This document shows positions 55,608 to 64,000 of a DNA stretch of 64,000 bases, piece by piece. The position numbers and the translations under genes were made by a program. Location of the stretch: the NCBI RefSeq assembly GCF_021155775.2, contig NC_060232.1:18793922-18857921 (forward strand), written 5' to 3'. Every line of letters starts with the position of its first letter. Positions within the stretch are counted from its first letter, which is position 1. The notes under the pieces are model-generated. The model made no database searches and had not been told where the DNA came from. It was given only the letters and a program-made list of their open reading frames with translations. Source of the DNA: Neodiprion pinetum (taxonomy: Eukaryota; Arthropoda; Insecta; Hymenoptera; Diprionidae).

Positions 55608-57061
55608 GGATTTAACCAATAGCATAGAAAAACAGACTGATAATTAAGTACATCGAATGTTTGAAAAAAGGATATATAAAAAACCTCACTGGCACATCTG
55701 TTAAATCACACGACTCCCTACCTCCCAAAATCAATTTTTTTACTAAAAATACACAAACCCAACACACCGCTACGTCCTATTGTATCGAACGTTGGGTTTC
55801 TAACCTACAAATTGTCAAAGCATTGTGCCAGTATTCTATCCAATATCTTTGGCAATTCTAAATTTCATGTCACGGCCTCGCGAACGTTAGCAACGGAAAT
55901 CAAGGATACAGAAATCCCTAAAAATCATGTGTTATTACCTCTAGATGTGTCCTCTTTATATACCAACATTTCTACTGACAGCCTCAAAATTAATTAACGA
56001 TAAGTGGACAGCAATCGCTCGGCACTACAATTCCGAAAACAAAATTCCTAAAATCCGTTGAAATTTGTCTAAACTATAGCTATTTCCTTCACGATGACAA
56101 ATTCGACCAACAAATTTTTGGAGTTGCAACGCGCACACCAATCAGTCCAATTATAGCCAACTTGGTCATGGAAAATCTAAAGCATACAGTCCTAGATTCT
56201 TTCGCTTCTGATTTACCTTTTTATGAAAGATACGTTGTGGACATCATCACTTGCGTCCACAAAGACCAAATCCAAGAGTTGCTCACATCTTTACAATACA
56301 AAAAAAGCGTAGCCATCAGCTTGTTTGGCAGATTTATCGCCTTAGCACACCCTAAATTCAGAAAAAAGAACCCTAAGTTAGTTAGATACACCCTGATCAA
56401 AAAAGGATATCCAACACATCTTATGAATGACATTCAATCGAAACGAATAAACAAGTTTTACAACAATATTAACTGGAATCTTGAGGATGTTAATAACAAC
56501 AACGACAAGGGCTCAATCCCTTTGTTTGATGTATTGTCACAGAATATCAAACTTACTCTATCCAAACACAACATCGATGTAGCTTACAAAATTTCACATA
56601 CAACAAAGAGCATTTTCAACCATTTAAAATTTAAAACTTCAACTCTCGACCGGATAAATACAGTATATAAAATAAATTGTCTAGACTACTCTAAATGTTA
56701 AATTGGTCAGTCATCTCAACATTTAAAGAAGAGAATCACAAATCACAAATACGTCATCAAATATCGTGGTGCGGAAAAGTCTGCTATAGTCTTCCATGCA
56801 CTTACAGAAGGCCATAGATTCAACTCCGAGGAGGTTCAAATTATACGGGGTGGTCCGCCCGTAAATGGACCACCCTGTGGACAAGGTGGATAATTGGCAC
56901 AAATGGCTCCTGAAAGAAATGATACACATCTCGCAAAACAATACAATTAACAAACGCACTGACATACAGAACCTCAATGTTACGTCCAGCGTATTGCTTT
57001 GACGTACCTCTTTCCAAATCAGAATATAACTAGGACTCTCAACATTTGAAGTGATTGTCAA
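55608..57061 (+). pseudogene. Penelope-like RT and GIY-YIG endonuclease
   Basis: After the MITE: KGYIKNLTGTSVKSHDSLPP, then LLPLDVSSLYTNIS (motif A, about 55940), a degraded motif B region with PISPIIANLVMENL (about 56140) and FYERYVVDIITCV (about 56222), where the usual YVDD-type motif C has a Val in place of the first Asp. The GIY-YIG domain follows (KINCLDYSKC, stop, IGQSSQHLKKRITNHK, about 56670-56750; then FHALTEGHRFN), with a TAA at 56699 in place of the motif Tyr. The nuclease would nick target DNA. Not functional. Confidence 0.72.
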
Positions 57062-57120
57062 AATTCCGTTGCAACGCTGTAACGAAAGCTACGGTCATAG
57101 ATAACATTAAAATATCATAT

Positions 57121-58080
57121 AGCCTAAACTGGCGAGTTCCACCCCTCCGGGCAAAAGTCACGTAGAGACCAACAACGATCCGTAGTATAAGTTTCGACTT
57201 TTTTTCTTATAACTGGTACTAAGAACTGAGACGAGAGACTGCTGAATTAGCATTAGCAGTTCTCAGCCTGGAAATATCTCCCGTTTTAAGCCAAAATTAT
57301 CATCAATAATTTGAATCAGCTACTAACTTTGGAACCACCAAATTAAAATACGTTATGTGTTAAGATGTATGGATGTAATCGTGAGGATTATACTGAGATA
57401 CTTTGTATCAACATCTTAAGCGTATGTTGCCTTACCAAAGATAGTGTTACCGACGGAAGCGTTATAATAGATGGTGCCACCTGTATTTTTCTTCGATTTT
57501 ATCGAAAGGCAGTCTGATAATGAGATTTTTGTGTCGTCAGATGAGCAGGTATTTTAATTTTTTTGCCGTCGTGTGAGCAGGCATTTCAAATATTTGCCGT
57601 CAGATGGCAGATATTTTACCGACGGAATTGTTACCGATAAGAGCATTAACATAGATGGCACCACCATTCACTGTTTTACCGATCGATTCTGTTGCACACC
57701 CAACATCCACCGCAAGATGGATGCAAGACTTCGGCCTTACCGACAGTTGGTGTTACTGGGCACAAGTGTTGCCGCAGGTTTGTCGCATGTGGCGCCCCCC
57801 TACAACTTTTTATCGATCAATCGATGTTCTATCGATCGGCTCTGCGTTGTTTCCAATGCTCGCTGCAAGATGCCTACTTTTTTCATTATGTGGTTGGGTG
57901 AAATGAAGCGTTTCAAAAAATAACGGTCGGATGCTTTGAATAGATGTTTTTTATTTACCAGCAATTACATCCCGTTTTTAGCGTACACGTAATAATGGTA
58001 ACAGACTATCTTATTGTAAATTTAATAAATAACCTTACACATATTTTCTTTATTCACACAATAATAATTAAACATCTTAT
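57121..58080. repeat. Polinton B end region with TACCGAC motifs
   Basis: TACCGAC(G) occurs at about 57448, 57618 and 57735, with TACCGAT variants between. An imperfect direct repeat shares GCGTT/GCATTAA.ATAGATGG.(G/A)CCACC (about 57460-57480 and 57643-57668). This lies outside the capsid genes, where the Polinton terminus should be. I could not fix the exact end. Confidence 0.4.
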
Positions 58081-58092
58081 TCCAAAATTGAC

Positions 58093-59275
58093 TTACACTA
58101 ATTTCTTTACCGTGCCACTAATCCGACTATACTCGACAATACGATCATGCAATATCATGCGATAGGCTGCAGTATTTGCGAGAAATTTCACGCTCGCTTC
58201 AAATTCCAATCGAATATCCACCGGTCCGGTTTTCAACGATTCATTCTTTTTCGAGCTATCGATAACGATGAGCAGAACTTGGTTTATAAATTCACGGTTC
58301 GATAGCAAAGGTTCACTGCTTTGTTGCAGTAGGCTGTTTGAAAGTGGACATACATGTCATAGAGAATAGCGTACTGATTATTGGATATATCAAGATTCAA
58401 ATTTCCGTAGGGATGACACTGCGAGTTGAGGAAGAGATTTACATCTCTGATTCGGCAATAATCCAATTCTCTGACATTTTTCCGGGGATCGTTTCTCCTT
58501 GCAGTTTGGAATCCCAGAACGACATATCTCGGCTTCTCCAACTGTGTTGATGTTTTGACCGCCCACACATGTCGCGTCATTACCGAAAGCATTGGATACA
58601 CGTACGTTTCGCAAGAACGAAAACTCATGGATGTGGCCGGATCCATGGTAATGTAGTTGAGCAGCTCGATTTTCGGCTTATCGGCCAGTTTAATGTACGG
58701 CAGCAACCATTTTATTTTATTCAGGGTAATTACAAAGTTTTCCGTGAGCGGGGCCTGAATCACAGCATTCAAATTGGTATTGGAACGTGTGAGAATCAAC
58801 TCATGTTTAGCATTGATGACGACTCGACAATAATCCAACCGGTATTCTCCAGACTATATTGCTGGCCTGGACTCAAGGATAAGTGATCCTTAATAACGCT
58901 GGTGATAACAATATTTTCATTCCGATCAATCTCCACACCGTTCAACTTGTAACGAACTTCCTCAAACGAATGACAAACAGCCATATTGATTAATTTCGTA
59001 GTGGTCACCGCAGTCACACCATCATCCTTTGTAATTTTTCAGTGAATGTGGAGAAAGCTTTTATCAGGCAGTAGACACAAATCTTGATGTTGAACAACAA
59101 TGTGGATTTCATCGTTGTTCTGGAAGGTGGATGATACAAGTGGCTGATGACCATGAATCTCAGAATGCGCAATCGATTCATCGAATACCACGGGTTTCTG
59201 TATTCTTATTATTTCTTCCATGGTAACACGCATAGGATGCAGCGAATACGAATTTTTATATTTCATAATTTCCAC
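58093..59275 (-). pseudogene. Polinton B major capsid protein (double jelly roll)
   Basis: On minus: QHQDLCLLPDKSFLHIH, an in-frame TGA (59036), then CHSFEEVRYKLNGVEIDRNE, SLSPGQQYSLENTGW, VVINAKHELILTRSNTNLNA, VKTSTQLEKPRYVVLGFQTA, FLNSQCHPYGNLNLDISNNQ and a frameshifted C-terminus RIVEYSRISGTVKKLV ending 58093. This order is that of Polinton capsid proteins, which form virion-like shells in related viruses. Near 58838 the reading jumps from GW to DYCRVV with about 30 to 40 residues missing. One stop, one deletion and one frameshift make it dead. Polyadenylation candidates lie downstream (57955). Confidence 0.82.
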
Positions 59276-59365
59276 GTAATCGAAGACCTAGGCTCTGGAG
59301 AAACCGAACGTTCAAAGGTGTTAGCCTTGTTGAAGATGTGAGCTTCGCCAGAGATGCTGAACGAC

Positions 59366-60132
59366 TTATGATTTTTGACTATGACGTCTAACTTTTATAA
59401 CTTTTGCCCAAATTTTTTGTCTCAAATACGATTCCCATGATTTGAGAGATTTCACATATAAACGCACAGTTATCTTTCCTCCGCGAAAATTAATAAACTC
59501 GTCGTCTTGATCGACTATTTGCGACTGCAAATGATGTATCGACTGTACGGCGATTGGTAGGTAACTGACGTTGGCAGGCACTTCAACAATCTTATATCCT
59601 GATGGAACGGTAGGGCAAAATTCATGAATCGTGTGAGCTCGACGCTCGTTTATGTACGCCCCTGTAGTGACGATGCACTTAATACGTAAAGTATTAACCT
59701 TTAGTATGGCCAACAGTAATTCTGATTTACGAATAACCTCTCGAGCTAGCTGAACCGCTTTAAATCCCAATAATCGACCGATGGTATTTTTGGGTTTAAA
59801 GTCTACTACTGGATTGCACGTTGCTTCACTATTTAGATCGTTGTCGTTGGCTCTCAGACTGAGGGTGATGTGGGAGGGTAGCTCCTTGCGCAGAAATTTT
59901 TCAATATCCTCAATTTCATAGCTTCCCGTGGGTATCGTGATGACTTTCCTGCTATTGTCCGCTCGTTCAATGGAAATTTATTACACGTCTCATGAATATT
60001 GGGTATTGAATTGAATGTCCGGAAATTGACGAGTCAGAGAACATAGTTTTTCTCCGGTGATAACTCGATTAGGGGAAGATATTGAGCCTCCAGCAGGGAG
60101 TCCGACAGTGACAATGTCAACGATTCTGACAT
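59366..60132 (-). pseudogene. Polinton B penton (minor capsid) protein
   Basis: The start is the ATG at 60132 (MSESLTLSLSDSLLEAQYLP). The frame shifts near 59985 and 59970, then continues (KVITIPTGSYEIEDIEKFLR, NTIGRLLGFKAVQLAREVIR, TGAYINERRAHTIHEFCP, GYKIVEVPANVSYLPI) to a stop at 59366. This matches the single jelly-roll minor capsid protein found beside the major capsid gene in Polintons. A TATA box overlaps the end of the preceding protease frame, 29 bases upstream. The C-terminal 134 codons are open. Confidence 0.75.
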
Positions 60133-60160
60133 GACTCGTGCTTGCTCGTATGATACTCGT

Positions 60161-60170
60161 CTTTTTATAG
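60161..60170 (-). promoter_or_regulatory. TATA box of the penton gene
   Basis: The minus strand reads CTATAAAAAGACGAG, followed by TATCATACG and the ATG at 60132. The TAA inside it is the natural stop of the protease reading. The core is identical to that before the Polinton A polymerase. Confidence 0.6.
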
Positions 60171-60548
60171 CTGTCCGCTGAGAAATTTGAGGCACAAGTG
60201 GCCGCAAATCACAGTATTATATTCCTGATACCTCTTATGATTTTATTCAATGCTACTAGCACCGAGATACTTCATTAAATTCTCAGGCGGTTTCAAATCA
60301 CTAAAACTATCGAAATACACAAGGTGATCACCATTTTTCTTGTACGCAACCCAATGTGTCCCTGGACCGTTTTTATCATCAAGATTAATAATTGCAGATT
60401 CTTGCATTCTTGGTCCTGATTTCGGTAGATCATTCCGCATGAAAACACCTCGAAAATGTGATATTTTCATATTTTTAGCATGTTTGTGTAAATCAATGTT
60501 GGCGAGAGCTCGGTGTGGTAGCCGGTCGTAAATACAGACCCATGCCAT
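60165..60548 (-). pseudogene. Polinton B adenain-like cysteine protease
   Basis: The frame gives RALANIDLHKHAKNMKISHF, RGVFMRNDLPKSGPRMQES, GTHWVAYKKNGDHLVYFDSF (catalytic His), and after a TAA at 60243 continues in the same frame with KRYQEYNTVICGHLCLKFLS (catalytic Cys in VICGHLC) to a natural stop inside the downstream TATA box. Adenovirus-type proteases mature capsid proteins in Polinton-like viruses. His and Cys are both present; the single stop is the main lesion. The N-terminus overlaps the end of the PLA2-type gene, and the true start may be lost. Confidence 0.8.
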
Positions 60549-61320
60549 TGCGGTAGGGACTCAGGTATAATTCCTTGCCTAGCGCAATCGCTTCCATTGT
60601 TGCATTATGCCGTTTGGTTTCGTTCAACCGATGTTTGTTGGTGTTAGCTTCGTTGACCGCCTTAGCTATACCCACGGCACCACCTGCTAGAGCCCGAGTA
60701 GCGCTTCGACAGGCCAGAATTGGCATGAGGAGCGGTAGGATACCGCCAATTTTATCAGGCGCAGGTATAACGCGAGGCACATGAACAATCATCCTAGTCC
60801 AACGCATGGTCGCACAAACATCCGCTAACGCCGACTCAACAGCTTTGATGAATTTTGATGGTTTGATGATGGATTTAGGATTTACTGTCCTCTTCCGCTA
60901 CTAACTCTTCCTACCTGTTGTGGATTTCTTCTTTGCAGCCGCTCCGAGTTTCGGCCGCCTCTCAGCTAAGCCCATTCCGAGTTTAGATTTAGCTTTCATG
61001 GTGTTAGTGACTCCCCAGGCTACAGTCTTTTCACCCAAACTATCGTCCTTGACCAAGGCACGATTCCACGCCTTTTCAGCGAGCACTTTGTCGGTAAAAT
61101 TTCTCGCTGCGATATCTTAATTCTTTGCCTATGAAATGTCGCGGTCTTTACATGCAGCGTCTAGCGAATTGAGTCTCAAATGGCCACGAGCCAACCTCTT
61201 GGTTAATTCCGTTCCGGGTCCGCAACACTGATATCCCGGCATGTACAATTCAATCGGGATATGATTGATTATTTTATTTAACAAACCGCTGCCACGTCTC
61301 TTCCGTGTGCACTTCTTCAT
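60493..61320 (-). pseudogene. Polinton B minor protein with PLA2-like domain
   Basis: Starts MKKCTRKRRGSGLLNKII. A phospholipase A2-like domain follows: YQCCGPGTELTKRLARG and LNSLDAACKDRDIS (about 61140). Two stops follow (about 61118 and 61127), then ARNFTDKVLAEKAWNRALVK and AKSKLGMGL, a basic linker, and a C-terminal part in another frame (HVPRVIPAPDKIGGILPLLM, AVGIAKAVNEANTNKHRLNE, YRNGMGLYLRP). The HD dyad that should end the PLA2 motif reads RD, so the catalytic His is lost. In parvoviruses a similar domain helps membrane passage; here the function is inferred by family only. Divergent TATA elements lie just upstream. Confidence 0.72.
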
Positions 61321-61346
61321 AGTCAGGCAACAACTAATGAGAGTTC

Positions 61347-61368
61347 TATAAAAGGATGAATTTATATG
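61347..61368. promoter_or_regulatory. Divergent promoter of the PLA2-type and ATPase genes
   Basis: TATAAAAGG on plus (61347-61355) lies 53 bases before the ATPase ATG. CATATAAATT on minus (61359-61368) lies about 40 bases before the PLA2-type ATG. The two gene blocks of Polinton B diverge here. Confidence 0.5.
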
Positions 61369-61407
61369 CTGTCATCTTAGTTCTCGTTGTCATGCTAGCC
61401 AAGCATC

Positions 61408-62148
61408 ATGAGGTTTCACGATCAGCCTGATAGACTGCCTGTCGTGAATTTCACCAACATGACTTGACATGGAAAGAGGTAGATAGAGAAACATCATGGA
61501 AAATTGCTGCCAAATACCGTGACAGCAATTTTTTGTGGGCCATCCAATTGTGGTAAAACTAACGCTCTTCTCACACTTATCAACCACGGCAATGGATTGC
61601 GATTCCAAAATGTCTACGTCTATTCAAAATCTCTCATTCAGCCAAAGTATTAATTTTTGCAAAAGTTACTAGAACCCGTACAGAGCGTGGGTTATTTCCT
61701 GTTTAGTGAGAACAATGAGGTTGTAAAACCGGAAGATACGCGCCCCAACTCTGCTATGATTTCGGACGATGTTGCGTGGGAAAAGCAAGATAATATCAGA
61801 GCATACTTCAGCATGGGCAGGCATCGCGATGTCGATAGCTTTTATCTAATTGTAAGTTAAATGTATGCGCGTACTACAAAACACCTGGTTCGTTACAACG
61901 CAAACTTATTGGTGTTATTTCGGCAGGATGAAATAAATCTGAACAATATCTCCAACGATCACGTGAACACCGACATGACGTATCAGCAATTGAAAAACTT
62001 GTTCTTGGCATGCTGGAATGACGATAATTATAGTTTTGTCGTAATTGACATGGATAGCGAAATCAACGGAAAGAGATGAGGGAAGGGATTTGACTGCTTT
62101 ATAAGCATAAACTTATGCAAACTTGCACAGTTTCATTGCAACAATTAA
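61408..62148 (+). pseudogene. Polinton B packaging ATPase (A32/FtsK-like)
   Basis: The frame starts MRFHDQPDRLPVVNFTNMT and stays in one phase for 246 codons, but contains stops at 61465, 61480, 61648, 61858 and 62077. Walker A is AIFCGPSNCGKTNALL (about 61530). Walker B lies in SAMISDDVAWEKQDNI (about 61755). YFSMGRHRDVDSFYL, LLVLFRQDEINLNN and NDDNYSFVVIDMDSE follow. The enzyme would pump DNA into the capsid. The first stop replaces the Trp expected before HGK. No indel is needed, so decay has been by point mutation. Confidence 0.82.
62096..62107 (+). promoter_or_regulatory. TATA-like element before the next Polinton gene
   Basis: GCTTTATAAGCA lies inside the end of the ATPase reading, about 52 bases before the ATG at 62158. 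The layout repeats the promoter-in-upstream-gene pattern seen at the penton gene. Confidence 0.4.
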
Positions 62149-62157
62149 GTCGCCAAC

Positions 62158-63109
62158 ATGGAGAGTACCATGATTCGTAAACATAGTGATACGTTGAGTG
62201 AAATATCGAAAGCACAAGATGATCAAGTTGGACAAAGACACGACCGAACAGGTTATGGGAGAGGCATTCAAGCCTTCAGTATAACGCCGTTGCAAGAATT
62301 GGTGGATACTTGGAAGTAGCAGCAGCAGCATATTAAACAAGAAATTGAAACGGAACCAACGGATCTTACAATGAAAAAAAAGAAAAAGATGACGAGAGTA
62401 TCGGGGATGACGATAAGGAGGTTAAGGACGATGGGAATTTCATGGGTGCAAATAATAAAATACTGAAATCAGGTGAAATTTCCACTACAAGCACGCCGGT
62501 GAAGAAAATAACGGATTCCGTGGCACGCTTTTCGAAAATGTTTAGCACAAGCAAAACGAGTGATTTGGATACCAAGTACGGTGTTTGAAAGTTGACAAGC
62601 GGTATGATGATTGGTGATTCGCAAATCAATTTCATCGATAATCTAATCAACGTGCGAGATAAAAGTTACGAGGGAACGCCAGGATTACTTAAATTATTGT
62701 TTAAAAAATCACCCGATGCATGGATTGTGAATGACGCAGATAAGAATAATTACATAAAAATTGCAACGATGACAAATGCGCATCGGAAACACTACCAAGC
62801 TGATGGAAGTCTTCGAGACGATTCAAAAAATGCAAAGTACAGAAATTTCATTGCACAACACGTTGATGCGCCGGAAAAATCAGACAAAGGCTAACCCGAC
62901 TATAAGATTGCGCGAAAGGAGGGGCAAGAAGTGGATTACGTCTGCTGGGATGATCCGAACGAAATTGTTGATCGTCTCCGACTACTTATGGCGTCGCAGG
63001 CTGCAGGCAATACCAGCCATTCCAACGAAATAGTCGCCATCATTGAAGAGTTGCGGGAAGCTGGAATCTTTTATCAGCGGCGGATCAATATAGAATTATT
63101 TGTTCAGTG
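62158..63109 (+). pseudogene. Polinton B unnamed protein upstream of integrase
   Basis: MESTMIRKHSDTLSEISKAQ starts at 62158. After two stops or frameshifts the frame gives GDSQINFIDNLINVRDKSYE, GTPGLLKLLFKKSPDAW, then EGQEVDYVCWDDPNEIVDRL and AAGNTSHSNEIVAIIEELRE. The GTPGL.KLL block and the C-terminal region occur in an unnamed protein commonly found between ATPase and integrase in insect Polintons. Function unknown to me. Acidic and Lys-rich runs (about 62370-62440) cause the frame breaks. Confidence 0.6.
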
Positions 63110-63117
63110 ACCATCCA

Positions 63118-63396
63118 GTCATGAGCATAGAAATATTTGGGCGACATTCGGAGTGTGATAGGGGAGAAAAATTTATTCGTGGACCTCTAAGCGTTGGATT
63201 CAAAATCACCCCTGACCATCAGTATGATCTGGATGGTAAACGGTTGTGTAACATAGCCGTCCCACACCAGCGCAACGATGCTGTTTCCCTCAAAGTTCTC
63301 AATAGTTTAGAAGAAAAGTATCATGAGAGCGTAATACAATCAGTGAAATGCTCAAACAGGTGTGCGTGCGTAACAGGAATCTTTATTCTAGAGTGA
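63118..63396 (+). CDS. Polinton B small coiled-coil protein
   Basis: The ATG at 63121 opens MSIEIFGRHSECDRGEKFIR, GPLSVGFKITPDHQYDLDGK, then DAVSLKVLNSLEEKYHESVI. The last part looks like a short coiled coil. After the stop at 63394, another frame (LEERLKNWAAQSEKTIKM, about 63450) continues a helical linker into the integrase. The protein could be a fibre-like or integrase-associated factor; I do not know its role. A frameshift near 63350 probably shortens it. Confidence 0.5.
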   Translation, partial: VMSIEIFGRHSECDRGEKFIRGPLSVGFKITPDHQYDLDGKRLCNIAVPHQRNDAVSLKVLNSLEEKYHESVIQSVKCSNRCACVTGIFILE

Positions 63397-63496
63397 TAGC
63401 ACTGGAACAAACCAACTAGGAATCAGTTCCGTTTGGAGAACAAAAGCGTCTGGAAGAACGATTGAAAAATTGGGCAGCTCAGAGCGAGAAAACAAT

Positions 63497-64000
63497 AAAG
63501 ATGACAATAGCGGATGAACTTCACAGACCCGCTTGACGCAATTACCCGCGTCGGTTCGTAGATGTACCTGGACGAGATGAGACCTGGCAAACTGATTTCG
63601 TTGAAATGACGGCATACAACTCACACAAAAAGGGATACAAATACCTACTAACAATCATCGATATATTTTCCAAGTATGCGTGGGCGGTGCCGATAAAGTC
63701 CAAGAGTGGGATAGATGTGACTGCTGCCATAAAATCTATACTGATGCAGAATCGTATACCCACACATCTACACTTTGATCAAGACAAAGAATTTTGCAAC
63801 AACGAATTCAAAGCTCTCATGAAGCAGCGCAATATCAATATATATTCGACATTCAGCAATTTAAAAGCATTGATATGCAAACGCTTTAATCGAACATTGA
63901 AAAATAATATGTGGAAGCGGTTTATCCGAAAAAGGCTATACACCCAATTGGACGACAGGAATATTCACCGTGAGTGAGGTAGAAAATATCAATCCACCGA
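63497..64000 (+). pseudogene. Polinton B integrase, partial at window edge
   Basis: DELHRPA (stop at 63536) RNYPRRFVDV, then DETWQTDFVEMTAYN (first Asp), KGYKYLLTIIDIFSKYAW, HFDQDKEFCNN (second Asp) and ICKRFNRTLKNNMWKRF. The catalytic Glu, kept in copy A, reads Lys here (63879). Right after WKRFIR the sequence jumps, in another frame, to KGYTPNWTTGIFTVSEVENI, which belongs to the chromodomain-side region; about 75 codons present in copy A are missing. The gene runs off the window. Dead by three independent lesions. Confidence 0.82.

Larger units (their letters stand above)
53700..57120 (+). mobile_element. Penelope-like retroelement
   Basis: The pieces in order are an upstream region with GCGACGTTTCGAC (53884), an N-terminal Lys-rich region, RT motifs and a GIY-YIG endonuclease. 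This order is that of Penelope-like elements, which lack LTR integrase and RNase H. It is interrupted by a TTAA MITE (54867-55603) and by many frameshifts. Limits are approximate. Confidence 0.75.

Overview
The window looks like transposon-packed nuclear DNA of an arthropod, most probably an insect. I see no bacterial operons, rRNA or CRISPR and no convincing intact host gene. Nearly every coding signal belongs to a eukaryotic mobile element: DIRS, Transib, Phantom-type MULE, Polinton/Maverick, R1-clade LINE, Penelope-like, ISL2EU (THAP + YqaJ), Ty3/gypsy, TTAA-type MITEs and tRNA-derived SINE-like insertions. The R1-clade LINE and the Polinton gene set point to arthropods; I cannot name a species.

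Layout. 1-4.5 kb: AT-rich DNA with a decayed, interrupted Transib (RAG1-related) transposase on the minus strand. 4.5-11.1 kb: a complete DIRS retrotransposon with split inverted repeats, an internal complementary region, gag-RT-RNase H and tyrosine recombinase, carrying two clean nested insertions (a solo LTR with 5-bp duplication and a TTAA MITE). 12-17.4 kb: a Penelope-like end, a TTAA MITE, a Phantom MULE relic, a DDE+SWIM transposase relic and an LTR/PBS/poly-Q gag stub. 17.4-25.5 kb: one end of Polinton A (integrase, then convergent protein-primed DNA polymerase B), with a 2.6-kb insertion inside the polymerase. 25.7-32.65 kb: an almost full-length GC-rich R1-clade LINE. 33-36.7 kb: relics, a solo LTR and a tRNA-like unit.

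36.7-40.8 kb: a striking 4.05-kb element with 675-bp, essentially indel-free terminal inverted repeats, a TTAT duplication and one uninterrupted 654-codon transposase-like gene; it looks young. A tRNA-derived insertion with an 18-bp duplication follows. 44.2-48 kb: ISL2EU-type element (THAP + DDE transposase on plus, YqaJ nuclease convergent on minus). 48-49.4 kb: Ty3/gypsy integrase fragment. 50.7-51.7 kb: second copy of a long LTR-like repeat. 51.7-53.5 kb: fold-back element with about 450-bp arms around only the C-terminal (SWIM) part of a transposase. 53.9-57.1 kb: Penelope-like element (RT + GIY-YIG) split by a fold-back TTAA MITE. 57.4-64.0 kb: Polinton B, with end region, major capsid, penton, protease and PLA2-type minor protein on minus, then packaging ATPase, an unnamed protein, a coiled-coil protein and integrase on plus, running off the window.

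Read together, the two Polinton pieces give one consistent order: end, leftward capsid block, central divergent promoter, rightward ATPase-to-integrase block, convergent polymerase, end. Most genes are broken. The best-preserved coding units are the 654-codon gene at 37642-39606, the DIRS recombinase at 9625-10587 and the R1 ORFs, whose frameshifts all fall in G-runs.
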